From Psychromonas arctica DSM 14288 (GTDB lineage: Bacteria; Pseudomonadota; Gammaproteobacteria; Enterobacterales; Psychromonadaceae), in NCBI RefSeq assembly GCF_000482725.1, contig NZ_KI519481.1, forward strand, positions 94,801 to 158,800: DNA of 64,000 nt. Direction: 5' to 3'. Below the pieces are notes generated by a model, which was not told the DNA's origin, ran no database searches, and saw only the letters and a program-made list of their open reading frames with translations. This document shows positions 49,274 through 62,307 of this stretch, one piece after another. The translations under genes and the position numbers were made by a program. Numbering within the stretch: the stretch's first letter is position 1; the number at the start of each line of letters is the position of its first letter.

Positions 49274-51838
49274 TTGTCAAATAGCAAATTATTAAATCAC
49301 CTGTCAGGGGTGCAAAAGTTATTAGAAGTTGGGATCATTGTTAGTGCATTTGTTGCCATATTCATTACTTTGTCCTTATTTACTTTCTCTCCGGTAGATC
49401 CAAGTTGGTCGCAGCAACAATGGGTCGCTGAAATTCAAAATTCAGGTGGCCGAGTGGGCGCTTGGATTGCCGATATTTTATTTTTTGGTTTTGGATTTTT
49501 AGCGTATTTAATCCCGGTTATTATTGTTTCTTTTGCATGGGCAATTCTATGGAAGCCGACGTTTAATTTTGATGTCGATTTTTTAAATTTGAGTTTACGT
49601 ATTGTCGGCTTTATTTTTACCTTCTTTAGCTTAAGCGCTTTAATTGCACTCAACGTCAATGATTATCTGTATTACCCTTCGGGCGGTTTAGTTGGAGATA
49701 TCTTAGCGCAGAGCATGTTAGGCTTTTTCAGCTTATTAGCCGTTAACCTTATTTTGCTTACTTTTTTAATCTCTGGAACAACTTTGTTGTTCGGGTTTTC
49801 TTGGATACGTTTAATTGATGGTATTGGTGAGCACACATTAAATGCCATTGAATGGTTAGGAAACTTACCTGAGACGATTAAAAAAATTAAACAGCAACGC
49901 TCAGAAGGTGACCAAGATAGATTCGCTGAAAAACATCAATTACAACAACAGAAGTTAGAGAAAAAACTACAGAAGCAAGCGCTCAAAGAGCAGAAAAAAT
50001 TAGCAGCTCTTAGCGAACAAAATACAGTTGAAGAAGAGGTTGAAAATATTGATTTTTCAGGTGTTCAGGATGATATTGAGCAAGATAATGATTTGTTTAT
50101 AGGCACTTCTTTTGTGAATGAGAATGATCAAGAACAAGTAGATTTAAGTATTGATAATATTGACTGGCAAGATAATCGTCTCTCAGAACAAGATCCAGTC
50201 AGTGAATCTCCATCAACCAGTGAACCATTACCTACTAGTCAACCTAAGCAACAATCTGAGGTATCGGCAAAGGCAAAAGTTGATTTCTCCCATCTACCGG
50301 AGCATGCACGTCCTCAGCAACGCTTTGTGGTTGATAAAGATATTGCACCTTTACCAAGTATTGAATTATTAGATAGACCTGATAAGAAGATTAATCCTAT
50401 TTCACAACAAGAATTGGATATAGCAGCGCGTTTAGTTGAAGCAAAATTACTTGAATTTAAAATTAAAGCGGATGTAGTGAATGTTTTACCTGGACCCGTG
50501 ATCACGCGTTTTGAACTAGATTTAGCGCCCGGTATGAAAGTCAGTACGGTCAGTAGTTTGGAAAAAGATTTAGCGCGTGCTTTATCAGCAATGAGTGTGC
50601 GTGTGGTGGATCAAATCCCTGGTAAATCCGTGATTGCATTGGAGCTACCAAATCGACACCGTGAAATAGTTTATATCTCTGAGGTATTAGACTGTAATAA
50701 ATTTAATGAAAGTAAATCAGCATTAACCATGGTACTCGGTGCAGATATCTCTGGTTTACCTGTGGTGGTGGATTTAGCTAAAATGCCACACCTTTTAGTG
50801 GCGGGTACGACCGGTTCTGGTAAATCGGTTGGGGTTAACTGTATGTTAGTCAGTTTATTGTATAAATCTTCACCTGAAGATTTACGCATGATCTTGATTG
50901 ACCCTAAAATGCTTGAACTCAATGTGTATGAAGGTATTCCTCACTTATTAACTGAAGTTGTTACTGATATGAAAGATGCCGCTAATGCATTGCGTTGGTG
51001 TGTTGGAGAGATGGAACGTCGTTATAAACTTTTAGCTGAAATCGGTGTCCGTAATCTAGCGGGATATAATACTGCGATCAGAAAAGCAAAAGCGGCAGGG
51101 GAACCCATTTTAGATCCATTATGGAAACCGGGTGATAGCATGGCAGAAAGCGCACCAGAACTAGAAAAACTACCTGCTATTGTCGTTGTAGTGGATGAGT
51201 TTGCCGATATGATGATGATTGTGGGTAAAAAGTGTGAAGAATTAATTACGCGTATTGCACAAAAAGCCCGTGCAGCAGGTATACACTTAATTTTAGCCAC
51301 ACAACGACCATCGGTTGATGTTATTACTGGTTTGATTAAAGCGAATATTCCAACTCGAATTGCTTTCCAAGTGTCGAGTAAAATTGACTCTCGAACGATT
51401 CTAGGCCAACAAGGTGCGGAAACGTTATTAGGTCATGGTGATATGTTATATATGCCACCGGGTGTCGGTGTGCCAACACGTGTTCATGGTGCTTTTGTCG
51501 ATGACCATGAAGTGCATAAAGTAGTTGCTGACTGGAAAAAACGTGGCCAGCCAAATTATGTACAAGAAATTCTAGCCGGGGATGCGGATTTAGATATGTT
51601 ATTACCGGGTGAGCAAGCCGAAGGAGAGGATGAAATTGACCCATTATTTGATGAGGTGGTTAGTTTTATAACTGAAACACGTAAAGTGTCTATTTCAAGT
51701 ATTCAACGTCGATTCCGTATTGGTTATAACCGTTCCGCTCGTCTTGTTGATCAATTACAAGCACAAGGTGTAATTAGTGCACCGTCAGGGGCTAATAGTA
51801 ATCGTGAAGTGCTAGCGCCACCTCCTATTAAGGATTAA
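49274..51838 (+). CDS. ftsK: DNA translocase FtsK
   Basis: Septal DNA pump for chromosome dimer resolution. Four N-terminal helices (about 20-190), a short Q/E/S-rich linker, then the motor with Walker [11 protein letters not shown] and Walker [13 protein letters not shown], and a C-terminal gamma winged helix ([24 protein letters not shown]) that reads KOPS. 854 residues. Translation appears to begin at TTG 49274 behind TTAGGGTT. It is followed 2 nt later by lolA. Confidence 0.95.
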   Translation: MSNSKLLNHLSGVQKLLEVGIIVSAFVAIFITLSLFTFSPVDPSWSQQQWVAEIQNSGGRVGAWIADILFFGFGFLAYLIPVIIVSFAWAILWKPTFNFDVDFLNLSLRIVGFIFTFFSLSALIALNVNDYLYYPSGGLVGDILAQSMLGFFSLLAVNLILLTFLISGTTLLFGFSWIRLIDGIGEHTLNAIEWLGNLPETIKKIKQQRSEGDQDRFAEKHQLQQQKLEKKLQKQALKEQKKLAALSEQNTVEEEVENIDFSGVQDDIEQDNDLFIGTSFVNENDQEQVDLSIDNIDWQDNRLSEQDPVSESPSTSEPLPTSQPKQQSEVSAKAKVDFSHLPEHARPQQRFVVDKDIAPLPSIELLDRPDKKINPISQQELDIAARLVEAKLLEFKIKADVVNVLPGPVITRFELDLAPGMKVSTVSSLEKDLARALSAMSVRVVDQIPGKSVIALELPNRHREIVYISEVLDCNKFNESKSALTMVLGADISGLPVVVDLAKMPHLLVAGTTGSGKSVGVNCMLVSLLYKSSPEDLRMILIDPKMLELNVYEGIPHLLTEVVTDMKDAANALRWCVGEMERRYKLLAEIGVRNLAGYNTAIRKAKAAGEPILDPLWKPGDSMAESAPELEKLPAIVVVVDEFADMMMIVGKKCEELITRIAQKARAAGIHLILATQRPSVDVITGLIKANIPTRIAFQVSSKIDSRTILGQQGAETLLGHGDMLYMPPGVGVPTRVHGAFVDDHEVHKVVADWKKRGQPNYVQEILAGDADLDMLLPGEQAEGEDEIDPLFDEVVSFITETRKVSISSIQRRFRIGYNRSARLVDQLQAQGVISAPSGANSNREVLAPPPIKD

Positions 51839-51839
51839 C

Positions 51840-52454
51840 ATGAAAAAAATATTATTTATTACAGTATGTCTGATCAGCTCAATGTTTCAATTTGCCTCAG
51901 CACAAACAGATAGCGAATTATTACAGCAAAAACTGGCTAAATTTACGACTATTGATGCAGACTTTGTACAACAGGTGATCAATCCAAAAGGGGAAGTGAT
52001 CCAAAAAAGTTGGGGAACGCTAGCCATTGCACGTCCTGGTAATTTCCATTGGCAAGTGACTCAACCTGATGAAGAATTGATTGTTTCAAATGGACAAGAT
52101 ATGTGGTTATATAGTCCATTTATTGAGCAAGTTACTATCATGAACTTTTCAGATGCAATTGCAGGCACACCCTTTGCGTTATTATCTGGAGCAGATTCTG
52201 CACAATGGGCCCAATTTAGCGTGGTTAAAAAAGACCACCAATTTATTGTTAAAAGTAGCGCCCCAAAAGCATCAACGAATACGTTTATTTTTATCTTTAA
52301 TAAAGACGACAATGTCAGTGAATTCGTTGTTCAAGAATCACAGGGACAAAAAAGTGTATTTACCCTGTCAAATAATAAAAACAATAGTACATTTGTGAAG
52401 GATTTTTTTGAATTTAAAATACCGAATGGTATTGAGATAGATGATCAACGCTAA
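51840..52454 (+). CDS. lolA: Outer-membrane lipoprotein carrier LolA
   Basis: Periplasmic chaperone for lipoproteins. Signal peptide ending in ASA, mature part starting [21 protein letters not shown], and the characteristic [16 protein letters not shown] and [17 protein letters not shown] strands. 204 residues. AGGATTAAC precedes the ATG; the stop TAA shares a base with the rarA start. Confidence 0.94.
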   Translation: MKKILFITVCLISSMFQFASAQTDSELLQQKLAKFTTIDADFVQQVINPKGEVIQKSWGTLAIARPGNFHWQVTQPDEELIVSNGQDMWLYSPFIEQVTIMNFSDAIAGTPFALLSGADSAQWAQFSVVKKDHQFIVKSSAPKASTNTFIFIFNKDDNVSEFVVQESQGQKSVFTLSNNKNNSTFVKDFFEFKIPNGIEIDDQR

Positions 52455-53782
52455 TGCAGGATTTATTTACTATTGATAATCAATTTAAACCCTTGGCCGC
52501 ACGAATGCGGCCAAGTAATTTTGACCAGTATATTGGTCAATCTCACCTCATCGCAAAAGATAAACCGCTGCGTAAGGCCTTAGAAGCTGGATTTGCTCAT
52601 TCCATGATTTTATGGGGACCTCCTGGTACCGGTAAAACCACTTTGGCTGAGTTAATTGCTGAATATTGTGATGCCCATGTAGAGCGATTGTCTGCGGTCA
52701 CATCCGGTATTAAAGAAATTCGTGCGGCTATCGACATTGCCAAACAAAATCAATCAGCTGGTCGGCGTACATTACTGTTTGTAGATGAAGTACACCGCTT
52801 TAATAAGAGCCAGCAAGATGCTTTTTTGCCTTATATTGAGGACGGGACATTTTTATTTATTGGTGCCACTACAGAAAATCCGTCCTTTGAACTTAATAAT
52901 GCATTGCTGTCTCGTGCGCGTGTTTATCTGTTAAAAAAATTATCACAACAAGAGATTATTGAAGTGATTGAGCAAGCCTGCCAAGCTGAACACGGCCTTG
53001 CTAGGCAAAACATTGTATTCGCTGAAGGGGTATTAGATAAGCTCGCACAACTAGTGCAAGGGGATGCAAGAAAAGCGCTCAATTATCTAGAGTTGCTTGC
53101 TGATATGGGACAACAAACAAAAGATAAATTACTGATCGATACTGGTTTATTAATGGAAATAGCGGGTAGAGAAGGCGTTAGCTTTGATAAACAAGGCGAT
53201 CTTTTCTACGATCTCATTTCTGCATTTCACAAATCCGTGCGTGGTTCAGATCCCGATGCTGCTTTGTATTGGTATGCGCGCATGTTAGCAGGTGGTTGCG
53301 ACCCTTTATATGTAGCACGACGTTTATTAGCGATTGCCTCTGAAGATATTGGCAACGCAGACCCTCGCGCAATGCAGGTCGCAATGTCTGCGTGGGACTG
53401 CTTTACCAGAATAGGCCCCAAAGAAGGGGAAAGAGCAATTGCTCAAGCAGCAGTTTATTGCGCCTGTGCGGCTAAAAGTAATGCCGTTTATAGTGCCTTT
53501 GCAAAGGCTAAACAAGCTGTTGAAGCCTATCCGGATCTCGAAGTTCCTCATCATTTACGTAATGCGCCTACCGAATTAATGAAATCATTAAATTACGGTG
53601 AAGGTTATCGTTATGCCCATGATGAAGTAGGGGCTTATGCTGCCGGTGAAGTGTACTTACCGGAAGCTTTGCAAGGCATTGAGTTTTACCAACCTGTTGA
53701 ACGTGGTCTAGAAATTAAAATTGCTGAAAAATTGCGCTATTTAAAAAGTTGTGATCAACGTAGCGAAAAACAGCGTTATTGA
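52454..53782 (+). CDS. rarA: Replication-associated recombination protein RarA
   Basis: AAA+ ATPase acting at stalled forks, also called MgsA. Walker [10 protein letters not shown], Walker [11 protein letters not shown], sensor regions [20 protein letters not shown], and a C-terminal tetramerisation part. 442 residues. It overlaps lolA by one base. Confidence 0.95.
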   Translation: MQDLFTIDNQFKPLAARMRPSNFDQYIGQSHLIAKDKPLRKALEAGFAHSMILWGPPGTGKTTLAELIAEYCDAHVERLSAVTSGIKEIRAAIDIAKQNQSAGRRTLLFVDEVHRFNKSQQDAFLPYIEDGTFLFIGATTENPSFELNNALLSRARVYLLKKLSQQEIIEVIEQACQAEHGLARQNIVFAEGVLDKLAQLVQGDARKALNYLELLADMGQQTKDKLLIDTGLLMEIAGREGVSFDKQGDLFYDLISAFHKSVRGSDPDAALYWYARMLAGGCDPLYVARRLLAIASEDIGNADPRAMQVAMSAWDCFTRIGPKEGERAIAQAAVYCACAAKSNAVYSAFAKAKQAVEAYPDLEVPHHLRNAPTELMKSLNYGEGYRYAHDEVGAYAAGEVYLPEALQGIEFYQPVERGLEIKIAEKLRYLKSCDQRSEKQRY

Positions 53783-53941
53783 TAATGACCTTGTTAAGGT
53801 CCGGGCTGACTTAATGAGAACTGCTTTAATGTGAACAGATTCAAGTGAATAAGCTTAATAAGTGCAAGCGGAAAAATGAACAAGCATAGCTGTTGCACTC
53901 AGTAAGTTGTTAACAAATAAGAGATGGATAAAAGATTTATT

Positions 53942-55623
<1,682 letters not shown>

Positions 55624-55651
55624 CCTATATTAGGTTACTCGAGTATTTATT

Positions 55652-55676
55652 AAAAGAAGCTTCGGCTTCTTTTTTG
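55652..55676 (+). terminator. Terminator of serS
   Basis: AAGAAGC and GCTTCTT close a stable TTCG tetraloop, then a T run. Confidence 0.9.
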
Positions 55677-55782
55677 CTTTATGGCATTCGCTGGCTATGG
55701 AGTAATCGCAAATAATTGAGTTAACCCTGAGCATTGAGTCATCAAAAACTATTGAAGTTGAATACAAGAGCGGAATGCTCTT

Positions 55783-55825
55783 TTTAACCAGTAAGATTGA
55801 TCAGTTAGTGAGCTGAGTTGGTATT
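55783..55825 (-). repeat. Dispersed repeat, family 2 (copy 3, inverted)
   Basis: Reverse complement matches 5999-6041 at 40 of 43 bases. It sits directly beside a family 1 end-like sequence (CCCGTTACCATT) at 55845-55856. The rest of the gap up to yaeP shows nothing more. Confidence 0.6.
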
Positions 55826-56004
55826 TTAGTTGTTTTTTACTATGCCCGTTACCATTGTAAATTACTGCCTCAGTTCAGCTGGCTGACATATTGAATAGTA
55901 TTGGGTGTGATTTTTTATATCGAATATTCTGATCGCCAGAAACGAGTTTATTGGTATTCTGGCTTACTGATAGTCTAGTTAGCTGGTTGTCTATTTTTTA
56001 CAGC

Positions 56005-56208
56005 TTAATTCTGATCATCATAATCGCTGAGTACTAAATTGGCCGCTGCAAATGCAGCTGATTCTCTTGTTTTTTCTGGTATAGCTGTGTCATTAGCAAT
56101 TTGATCTAATGTTTTAATCGCACAGGTAATTGCTTTAGGAACATAGGCTGTGTCGCCGCTGCCGATCAGGCCTATTAATTGTTTAGTTTTATCACTGTAT
56201 GGATACAT
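56005..56208 (-). CDS. yaeP: UPF0253 family protein YaeP
   Basis: A 67-residue soluble protein. SGDTAYVPKAITCAIKTLD and the ESAAFAAANLVLSDYDDQ end align with E. coli YaeP (SGDLGYVPDALGCVLKVL, KAAYAAANLLVSDY). AGGAAG lies 5 nt before the ATG. Function unknown. In E. coli it is next to rof, whereas here rof is near 38.3 kb. Confidence 0.82.
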   Translation of the reverse strand: MYPYSDKTKQLIGLIGSGDTAYVPKAITCAIKTLDQIANDTAIPEKTRESAAFAAANLVLSDYDDQN

Positions 56209-56347
56209 TTTATCTTCCTAATTAATTGTTTGTTATTAATGAGTGATAGGCAAAGTATCACTGTTTAAATATCGCTATAGCTAGTTTGCAGCAATTATAA
56301 CTAACTATCATCCTCAACAACTGATTTTAATCAATGTAGGCATCAGA

Positions 56348-56414
56348 ATTCAGTTATTAGTATTCAATTATTAGTATTCAGTTATTAGTATCTAGTTATC
56401 ATGCAGTTATTAGC
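56348..56414. repeat. 14-bp tandem repeat
   Basis: About four and a half units of ATTCAGTTATTAGT, the first three nearly identical and the later ones degraded, in the gap between the sulA-like gene and yaeP. Confidence 0.8.
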
Positions 56415-56499
56415 ATCCTGCTTAGTGTTAGCACTTTGTAATTTGTGTTGAATATCGATGTCTTTGGATCTTTAATTTATTTTATCCGCTGATCCTGTC

Positions 56500-56537
56500 G
56501 CTTATTGATATTTTTATCTTGAATGATAACGGGTATA
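56500..56537 (+). repeat. Family 1 repeat end (copy B)
   Basis: Contains ATCTTGAATGATAACGGGTA and the same GCTT-TTGAT-TTT lead as 58598-58635. It lies just past the 3' end of the sulA-like gene. Confidence 0.6.
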
Positions 56538-56560
56538 AACAGGTTGAATGCACTATACGT

Positions 56561-56977
56561 TTAATGTTTACAGTAAATAAAACAACTGGTATTTGTTAAC
56601 TCAGCGTCTGCTTCAATATTTAATTGTGTTTGCTCTGATAGCTCGTTAACCCAAGTTACCACCGTACAGTAATTGTTACTTTGAAGTAATGTTGATAATA
56701 ATGATAAATTATCGGCAACTTTATTCGCGTCGATCATTAACATTCTGCTTTTATCTATGCCTGCGTTTTCAAAAAATTGAGTATTAGGTTTTCCTGGAGG
56801 AGCTAAAAATAAAATCCAACCCTGATCACTCCCTTTTTGTATATGCTCTAGCAACGCTTGGTAATCATTTTGTTGGTATTGCACATTAACTAATGCACTT
56901 GAAGTTAAAGGGCTTTGATCATAATTGTGTAATAAATAGGGAGTAGTGTGCGTTGTTTTAATTAATCTTGATAACAT
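56561..56977 (-). CDS. sulA: SulA-like SOS cell-division inhibitor
   Basis: A 138-residue protein resembling SulA (inhibitor of FtsZ polymerisation). The core GWILFLAPPGKPNTQFFENAGIDKSRMLMID and the later LLQSNNYCTVVTWVNEL match the SulA order, while overall identity appears low. GTG 56986 is in frame, but ATG 56977 with AGGTGA 5 nt upstream is preferred. A consensus LexA box lies 24 bp upstream. Lon sensitivity and FtsZ inhibition are expected from the family. Confidence 0.78.
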   Translation of the reverse strand: MLSRLIKTTHTTPYLLHNYDQSPLTSSALVNVQYQQNDYQALLEHIQKGSDQGWILFLAPPGKPNTQFFENAGIDKSRMLMIDANKVADNLSLLSTLLQSNNYCTVVTWVNELSEQTQLNIEADAELTNTSCFIYCKH

Positions 56978-57000
56978 ATGATTCACCTGTATAAATAAAC

Positions 57001-57018
57001 ACTGTATGTAACAACAGT
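57001..57018 (-). promoter_or_regulatory. LexA box of the sulA-like gene
   Basis: ACTGTATGTAACAACAGT: CTGT-N8-ACAG with matching outer A/T bases, 24 bp upstream of the start codon at 56977. Confidence 0.85.
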
Positions 57019-57279
57019 ACTTGTGTTTGAACTTATGATCAAGCTTAATTTGTTAGCTTTGCTTATTTTTTGTGTGCTTTGTTTGATTTTTAAACTGTTT
57101 TTGTAGAGGAATAGAAGAAGGTAGTACTTATGATGCTAATACAGTGGTGGTGTTATAAAGGGATCTGATGAAAGGAAAAAAGCGATATGCATCTGCAAAT
57201 CGCTTTAAAAATCTTATTAGTTTTCTAGTAGAGTATCTATTTTATTATTAATGTTATTATTAAGTCATAGATTGATAAC

Positions 57280-58470
57280 TTAATAAAGTACCTCAACTGT
57301 TTGACTTACTAATTTAGCGTTAGCGATTGCTTGCTCTATATCTTGCCCACGTGCAATAGCGACGCCCAAACGACGACTTCCGTTAATATCAGGCTTTGCA
57401 AATAAACGCATTTGCGCACCTGGTACTTTGCCTAAAGCATCGGCTACGTTTGCAAACTTAATATCTTGAGAGGCGCCATTCCCTAAAATAACACTTGAAG
57501 CAGTGGCACCGTATTGTGTGATTGCTCCGATCGGTAATCCTAGTATGGCTCTTACATGTAAAGCAAACTCGGAAAGATCTTGAGAAATAAGTGTCACTAA
57601 TCCTGTATCGTGTGGTCGGGGAGATACTTCACTAAAATAGACTTGATCGCCTTTTACAAAAAACTCCATACCAAATAAACCAAACCCACCTAATTCAGTC
57701 ACCACTTTAGTTGCAATCTCTTGTGCTTGTTGTAGTGCTTTTTCTGACATAGCTTGTGGCTGCCATGACTCACGATAATCACCATCTTCTTGTCTATGGC
57801 CGATAGGCGCACAAAAATGAATACCATCAACAGCACTTACTGTTAGGAGTGTGATTTCATAATCAAAGGGAACAAATCCTTCAATAATAATACGACCTTT
57901 ACCAGTACGGCCACCTTGTTGTGAATAAGTCCACGAGTGATCTAGGTCTGCATCTGTTTTTACAACACTCTGGCCTTTACCTGAACTACTCATTACAGGT
58001 TTAATAACACAAGGTTGTCCAATTTCTTTAACAGCCTGTAAAAATTCTTGCTTAGTATCAGCAAAAATATATGGAGACGTTTTCACTGCTAATGTTTCAG
58101 CTGCTAAACGACGGATACCTTCTCTATCCATGGTTAATTTAGTCGCTCGTGCGGTAGGTACAACATTAAAACCTTGGCTTTCAAGATCTAATAATGTGTC
58201 AGTTGCAATTGCTTCAACTTCTGGAATGATAAGGTCAGGTGCTTCTAGGCGGATGATCTCAGCTAAACGTTTTCCATCTAACATGCTGACCACATGCGAA
58301 CGATGTGCAACTTGCATAGCAGGGGCATTGGCGTAGCTATCTGCTGCAATAACTTCAACACCAAAGCGTTGTAATTCGATAGCGACCTCTTTACCGAGTT
58401 CTCCTGAGCCTAATAGTAAGGCTTTAGTGGCACTTTTGCTGGTTGCACTTCCTAAAATTGAAACTGTCAT
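57280..58470 (-). CDS. purT: Formate-dependent GAR transformylase PurT
   Basis: Phosphoribosylglycinamide formyltransferase 2, an ATP-grasp enzyme of purine synthesis. Opening [27 protein letters not shown]-grasp blocks [18 protein letters not shown] and [29 protein letters not shown]. 396 residues. No PurR box is obvious upstream. Confidence 0.96.
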   Translation of the reverse strand: MTVSILGSATSKSATKALLLGSGELGKEVAIELQRFGVEVIAADSYANAPAMQVAHRSHVVSMLDGKRLAEIIRLEAPDLIIPEVEAIATDTLLDLESQGFNVVPTARATKLTMDREGIRRLAAETLAVKTSPYIFADTKQEFLQAVKEIGQPCVIKPVMSSSGKGQSVVKTDADLDHSWTYSQQGGRTGKGRIIIEGFVPFDYEITLLTVSAVDGIHFCAPIGHRQEDGDYRESWQPQAMSEKALQQAQEIATKVVTELGGFGLFGMEFFVKGDQVYFSEVSPRPHDTGLVTLISQDLSEFALHVRAILGLPIGAITQYGATASSVILGNGASQDIKFANVADALGKVPGAQMRLFAKPDINGSRRLGVAIARGQDIEQAIANAKLVSQTVEVLY

Positions 58471-58597
58471 TTAATTCACTCTTATATGGATGAAAAGAAG
58501 GGGGTAAATCATATTTTCAACTCATGTATAAACACTGAGTCACGGTATTATATCCGTTAGGCTGGCAACTGTATGCGTAGAAGCTTTTAACTTCATA

Positions 58598-58780
58598 GCT
58601 TGTTGATTTTGGCATGCTGGATAATAACGGGTATAGTTAACCTCAGTTCTGGATAAGCAAAGCAATACAACACCTTTATTTTCGCGGATTTCTTCGTTAA
58701 ATTATCTCTCAATAACCAGTTATTGCTTCAATAATTCGCCTTGAACTACGCAAAACTAACGGCACTGTATAGCCCAAAAA
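58598..58780 (+). repeat. Family 1 repeat end (copy D) and probable adjoining repeat DNA
   Basis: 58598-58635 resembles 31764-31801 and 56500-56537, ending ATAACGGGTATA. The following 140 bases (CCTCAGTTCTGGATAAGC..., AATTATCTC..., AATAATTCGCC) have the look of the same kind of repeat DNA, but that extension is a guess. It fills most of the gap between purT and rdgC. Confidence 0.5.
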
Positions 58781-58837
58781 TATAATCTTATGATTTTAAA
58801 TATAATGCCGCTTTTATTAACCAGAATTGAGGTTAGT

Positions 58838-58868
58838 TAAAAAAAAGCCCAGGTTTTAAACTGGGCTG
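58838..58868 (-). terminator. Terminator of rdgC
   Basis: On the minus strand AGCCCAG and CTGGGCT pair around an 8-nt AT-rich loop, followed by eight T residues. Confidence 0.88.
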
Positions 58869-58883
58869 TAAGATGTTGGAAGG

Positions 58884-59792
58884 TTATAAAGTTTGTTCGC
58901 CACCAAAAATACCGATTAATGAAGGCACAAGTTGTTTAATCTCCCCGGTCATCAGTATAAAATCAGCATCAAAGCGAGCAGCAAAATCATCTGCTTCAAT
59001 ATGTTCATTTTGTTCTTGTAATACATCAGAAAATTTAAGTCGTTTTAAAGCAAACTCTTCACCAATAACAAATGAAATACTGTCGGACCAATTGAGTGCT
59101 AGTTTAGTTACAAATTTATCAGAGTTGATATGATTTTTAATTTCTTCAGACAATAAATCTTGCTGCTTACAACGAATGATACCGCCGCCTTCTAAGGCTG
59201 AACAAAGTTCAGCTTCATCTTCTAGTTGGTAGTGGGCTGGAATATTGCCTTCTAATATCCAATCAGTCATTACAACGTCAGTTTGATTTTGTAGCTGTAC
59301 AGGTACCACGGGTAAGCTACCTAGCGTTTTTCTTAGCAAAGAAATCAGTTCTTCTGCTTTACGTGTACTTGAACAATCGACGTATAGCATATTTGTTTCA
59401 TTATCTATCCACGCATAAGTCTGTGAAGTACGGCTAAATGCACGTGGCAATAATTGCATGACGATATCTTCTTTCAGGCTGTCTTTTTCTTTTTTCTTTA
59501 ATGCACGGCCTTGTTCTAACTCGATCGCTTCCACACGCTCATTTAATTGGTCTTTAATTACACCTGCAGGCAGCATTTTTTCTTCTTTTTTAAGACAGAT
59601 TAAAATTTGCTTTTGATGAATGTGGGTATACATACTACCGCTTTTCCCCATTGGAAATACCCAGCCTAACTTTGAAATATCTTGGCTTCCACAAGGTTTA
59701 AATTTAAATTCTTCTAGGTTTCTTTCTAGTGCATTGTCATCTTGTTCCATTGGACGAGTGAAACGATAAACTTGAAGGTTTTTGAAAAACAT
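58884..59792 (-). CDS. rdgC: Recombination-associated protein RdgC
   Basis: Nucleoid-associated ring-forming DNA-binding protein that modulates RecA. Opening MFFKNLQVYRFTRP, the KLGWVFPMGKSG block and WILEGNIPAHYQLEDEAEL are canonical. 302 residues. Monocistronic with its own terminator. Confidence 0.94.
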   Translation of the reverse strand: MFFKNLQVYRFTRPMEQDDNALERNLEEFKFKPCGSQDISKLGWVFPMGKSGSMYTHIHQKQILICLKKEEKMLPAGVIKDQLNERVEAIELEQGRALKKKEKDSLKEDIVMQLLPRAFSRTSQTYAWIDNETNMLYVDCSSTRKAEELISLLRKTLGSLPVVPVQLQNQTDVVMTDWILEGNIPAHYQLEDEAELCSALEGGGIIRCKQQDLLSEEIKNHINSDKFVTKLALNWSDSISFVIGEEFALKRLKFSDVLQEQNEHIEADDFAARFDADFILMTGEIKQLVPSLIGIFGGEQTL

Positions 59793-60315
59793 GGACTACA
59801 CCTTAATGTATGAAAAATAAAAGAGAGCATGAGTGTAAATGATTTTACAGTCAGCGGCAAAATTTGATGGTATGAAGCTATATATTTATAGTGATGAGCG
59901 GTCTATCTATGTTGACGTTTTACTTTAACTGATTCACCTTATGATCAATGCTATATTTTTAAGTAAGATGCAGACGCTAACATTTAACTAATTATTACCC
60001 ATTATTTAGTATAAAACTGTATTAATTTCCTTTTATTGGTATGCTAATACTCGTATTTAGTTTTTAAATTTTAAATAAATAAGAAAACGTTTTGTGGCGG
60101 TAATTCTAATATTTACCATTGCCTATAAATTAATGTTGATTAACCTAATTTTCTAATCTATTTAGCTGTTTAATCAACTTTGCTTACTACATCGTTTTAG
60201 ATAAAGTCATCACTCACAATTATGTACTTTATAAGGATATAAAATGGGTAACTATCTATAATAGATACCTTTTTAAAAATGGAATTTTAATGCGAACTAT
60301 AATTGAGTACCAGCA
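59793..60315. other. Intergenic region upstream of the receptor operon
   Basis: About 520 very AT-rich bases. No terminator, operator or small gene that I can support; no Fur box with a convincing match. Confidence 0.4.
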
Positions 60316-62298
60316 ATGGTAAAGTTAGTGAATATTAATTGTTATTTGAAAGCAGTATTTTTGCTATTCAATCTTTTACTTCTCCCCAGCACATTCGCTG
60401 ATTCAACATCACAATTAGATGATCTCACTAGTCTTGATTTTGATGACTTGATGGCAGCAGATATACAAACCACTTCAGCGATGAAACGTTTGCAAAGTAT
60501 GTCTGAAACTGCAGCTTCAATTTATGTCTTAACTAATAAAGAGATCCTGCAGTCAGGTGTGACTTCTGTGGCGCAAGCGTTAAGCTTAGTGCCCGGTATG
60601 CAAGTTCGAAAAATTGATAATAATCAATGGGCGATCACGGCTCGTAGTGTTGCAGGTCGTTATTCAAGTAAGTTATTGGTAATGGTTGATGGGCAGAGCA
60701 TTTATAACCCAGGATTTGCTGGCGTATACTGGGAAGCATTAAACCTTCCTTTGTTTGACATTGAGCGTATTGAAGTGATTCGAGGTCAAGGTGGATTATT
60801 ATGGGGAAGTAATGCAACCAATGGCGTGGTTAATATTATTACCAAACATAGCGTGGATACTCGAGATACTGTCGTACAGTTAGCGAGTGGCTCAAAAATT
60901 GATCATAAGGCCGATTTTAGGGTGGGTGGAGATTTAGCCAACTATAGCTCCTTTAGAGTCTTTGGTGGTATTGAAAAAGTAGATAAATCGACAAAAAGTT
61001 ATGAGGCTATTGCTCCTAATGATCACAGCCAAAAGAAAACGATTGGAGGAAGAATTGATTTAAATTTAAATGATAATCTCTCTTTCTTGGCTCAAGCTGA
61101 TTATACAAAGATCGAAATAGGGCAGAATATGCACCAAGCCAATTTGAATTCATATATGAAAGAATTTGCGGCCGATGAATATTCACGTGAACATATACAA
61201 CTGATGACAAGGTTAGAGCATCGACTTTCAGCTGATTCTAATCAAATGTTACAAGCATCAATTAGCTCTCAGCAAGGTAATCAAACTAATTATAAAGATG
61301 ACTTTTTGATTACAGATATTGATTATCAAATGAACACATTGATTAATCATATACAATTTGATTGGGGAGTGAACTATCGTTATAACAACATTGACGTAGA
61401 CGATAGTGATTATGTTAAAAATATTAATAATATTAATACTTATCACCATTATGGTGGATTTGTTCAAGCGCAATTCACATTAATACCCGAGACGCTTAAG
61501 TTAATTGTTGGTAACCGCTCTGAAAAAAATAGCTTTACTGGCTGGGGGCATCAGCCGATGGCTCGTTTATTATGGACTCCGGAATCAAAGCATACCTTAT
61601 GGGCGGCAATTTCACAGGGTATCCGCATACCTTCCTTTGCAGAATACAATGAAAGATTACTATTATCATCTCCCTTTGGAATACGCACAGAAGTTATTGG
61701 TAATCCTAATATTGAAGGAGAAAAATCAATTTCTAAAGAGCTGGGTTATCGTTATAGTACTAAATCTTGGTGGGTAGACCTGTCTCTGTTTCATACTAAA
61801 GCCCGTAATGTATTATCGATTGCTCCCAGTGTTAATGATACTTTTTCATTAATCAGTCTTGACTTTGTATCAGGTGGTAAATTAACCACTTATGGTGGAG
61901 AAGCGGTTATTAAATGGCAGCCTTACGAGAAATTAAGCACCGAGCTTGGCTACAGTTATACTTATTATAACAATCATTCATCAGACGATTTAATACCTGC
62001 TTTGGGTGATGATACTTATTTACGCCAACTTATTGCCAAAACTAGCTTTCTATTAACTCCAGCGCACTCATTTTCAGTGATTTATCGTCTAGAGAGTGGG
62101 GATGCCTATGGTACAAAAGATTATAGTGTATTTGATTTAAGCTGGCATTGGCAGGTATCCCCTTCAGTAATGTTATCATTTACTGGGAATAATCTGCTTT
62201 ATGGCAAGCACGCTGAAGTTGGAAATAAAGGTGAACTATTTACCATTAGCACGTATATTGAGCCAAGTTATTCCGCTCAAATCACTGCAAAATTCTAG
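60316..62298 (+). CDS. TonB-dependent-receptor-like outer-membrane protein
   Basis: A 660-residue outer-membrane protein with a signal peptide ending in TFA. The plug domain (about 45-165) has ETAASIYVLTNKEIL, VAQALSLVPGMQV, LVMVDGQSIYNP and IERIEVIRGQGGLLWGSNATNGVVNIIT. The barrel ends SAQITAKF. The LTSLDFDDLMAADIQTTSAMKR leader is of the class found in receptor-like proteins next to signalling genes; I see no clear TonB box. It heads an operon with a YfiR-like protein (9 nt away) and a membrane GGDEF protein, which suggests signalling rather than plain uptake. Confidence 0.87.
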   Translation: MVKLVNINCYLKAVFLLFNLLLLPSTFADSTSQLDDLTSLDFDDLMAADIQTTSAMKRLQSMSETAASIYVLTNKEILQSGVTSVAQALSLVPGMQVRKIDNNQWAITARSVAGRYSSKLLVMVDGQSIYNPGFAGVYWEALNLPLFDIERIEVIRGQGGLLWGSNATNGVVNIITKHSVDTRDTVVQLASGSKIDHKADFRVGGDLANYSSFRVFGGIEKVDKSTKSYEAIAPNDHSQKKTIGGRIDLNLNDNLSFLAQADYTKIEIGQNMHQANLNSYMKEFAADEYSREHIQLMTRLEHRLSADSNQMLQASISSQQGNQTNYKDDFLITDIDYQMNTLINHIQFDWGVNYRYNNIDVDDSDYVKNINNINTYHHYGGFVQAQFTLIPETLKLIVGNRSEKNSFTGWGHQPMARLLWTPESKHTLWAAISQGIRIPSFAEYNERLLLSSPFGIRTEVIGNPNIEGEKSISKELGYRYSTKSWWVDLSLFHTKARNVLSIAPSVNDTFSLISLDFVSGGKLTTYGGEAVIKWQPYEKLSTELGYSYTYYNNHSSDDLIPALGDDTYLRQLIAKTSFLLTPAHSFSVIYRLESGDAYGTKDYSVFDLSWHWQVSPSVMLSFTGNNLLYGKHAEVGNKGELFTISTYIEPSYSAQITAKF

Positions 62299-62307
62299 GT
62301 CAATTGC

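Noticed and set aside
53783..53941. Fluoride riboswitch upstream of crcB
   Set aside because: I looked for the conserved crcB-motif blocks and the pseudoknot pairing and did not see them.
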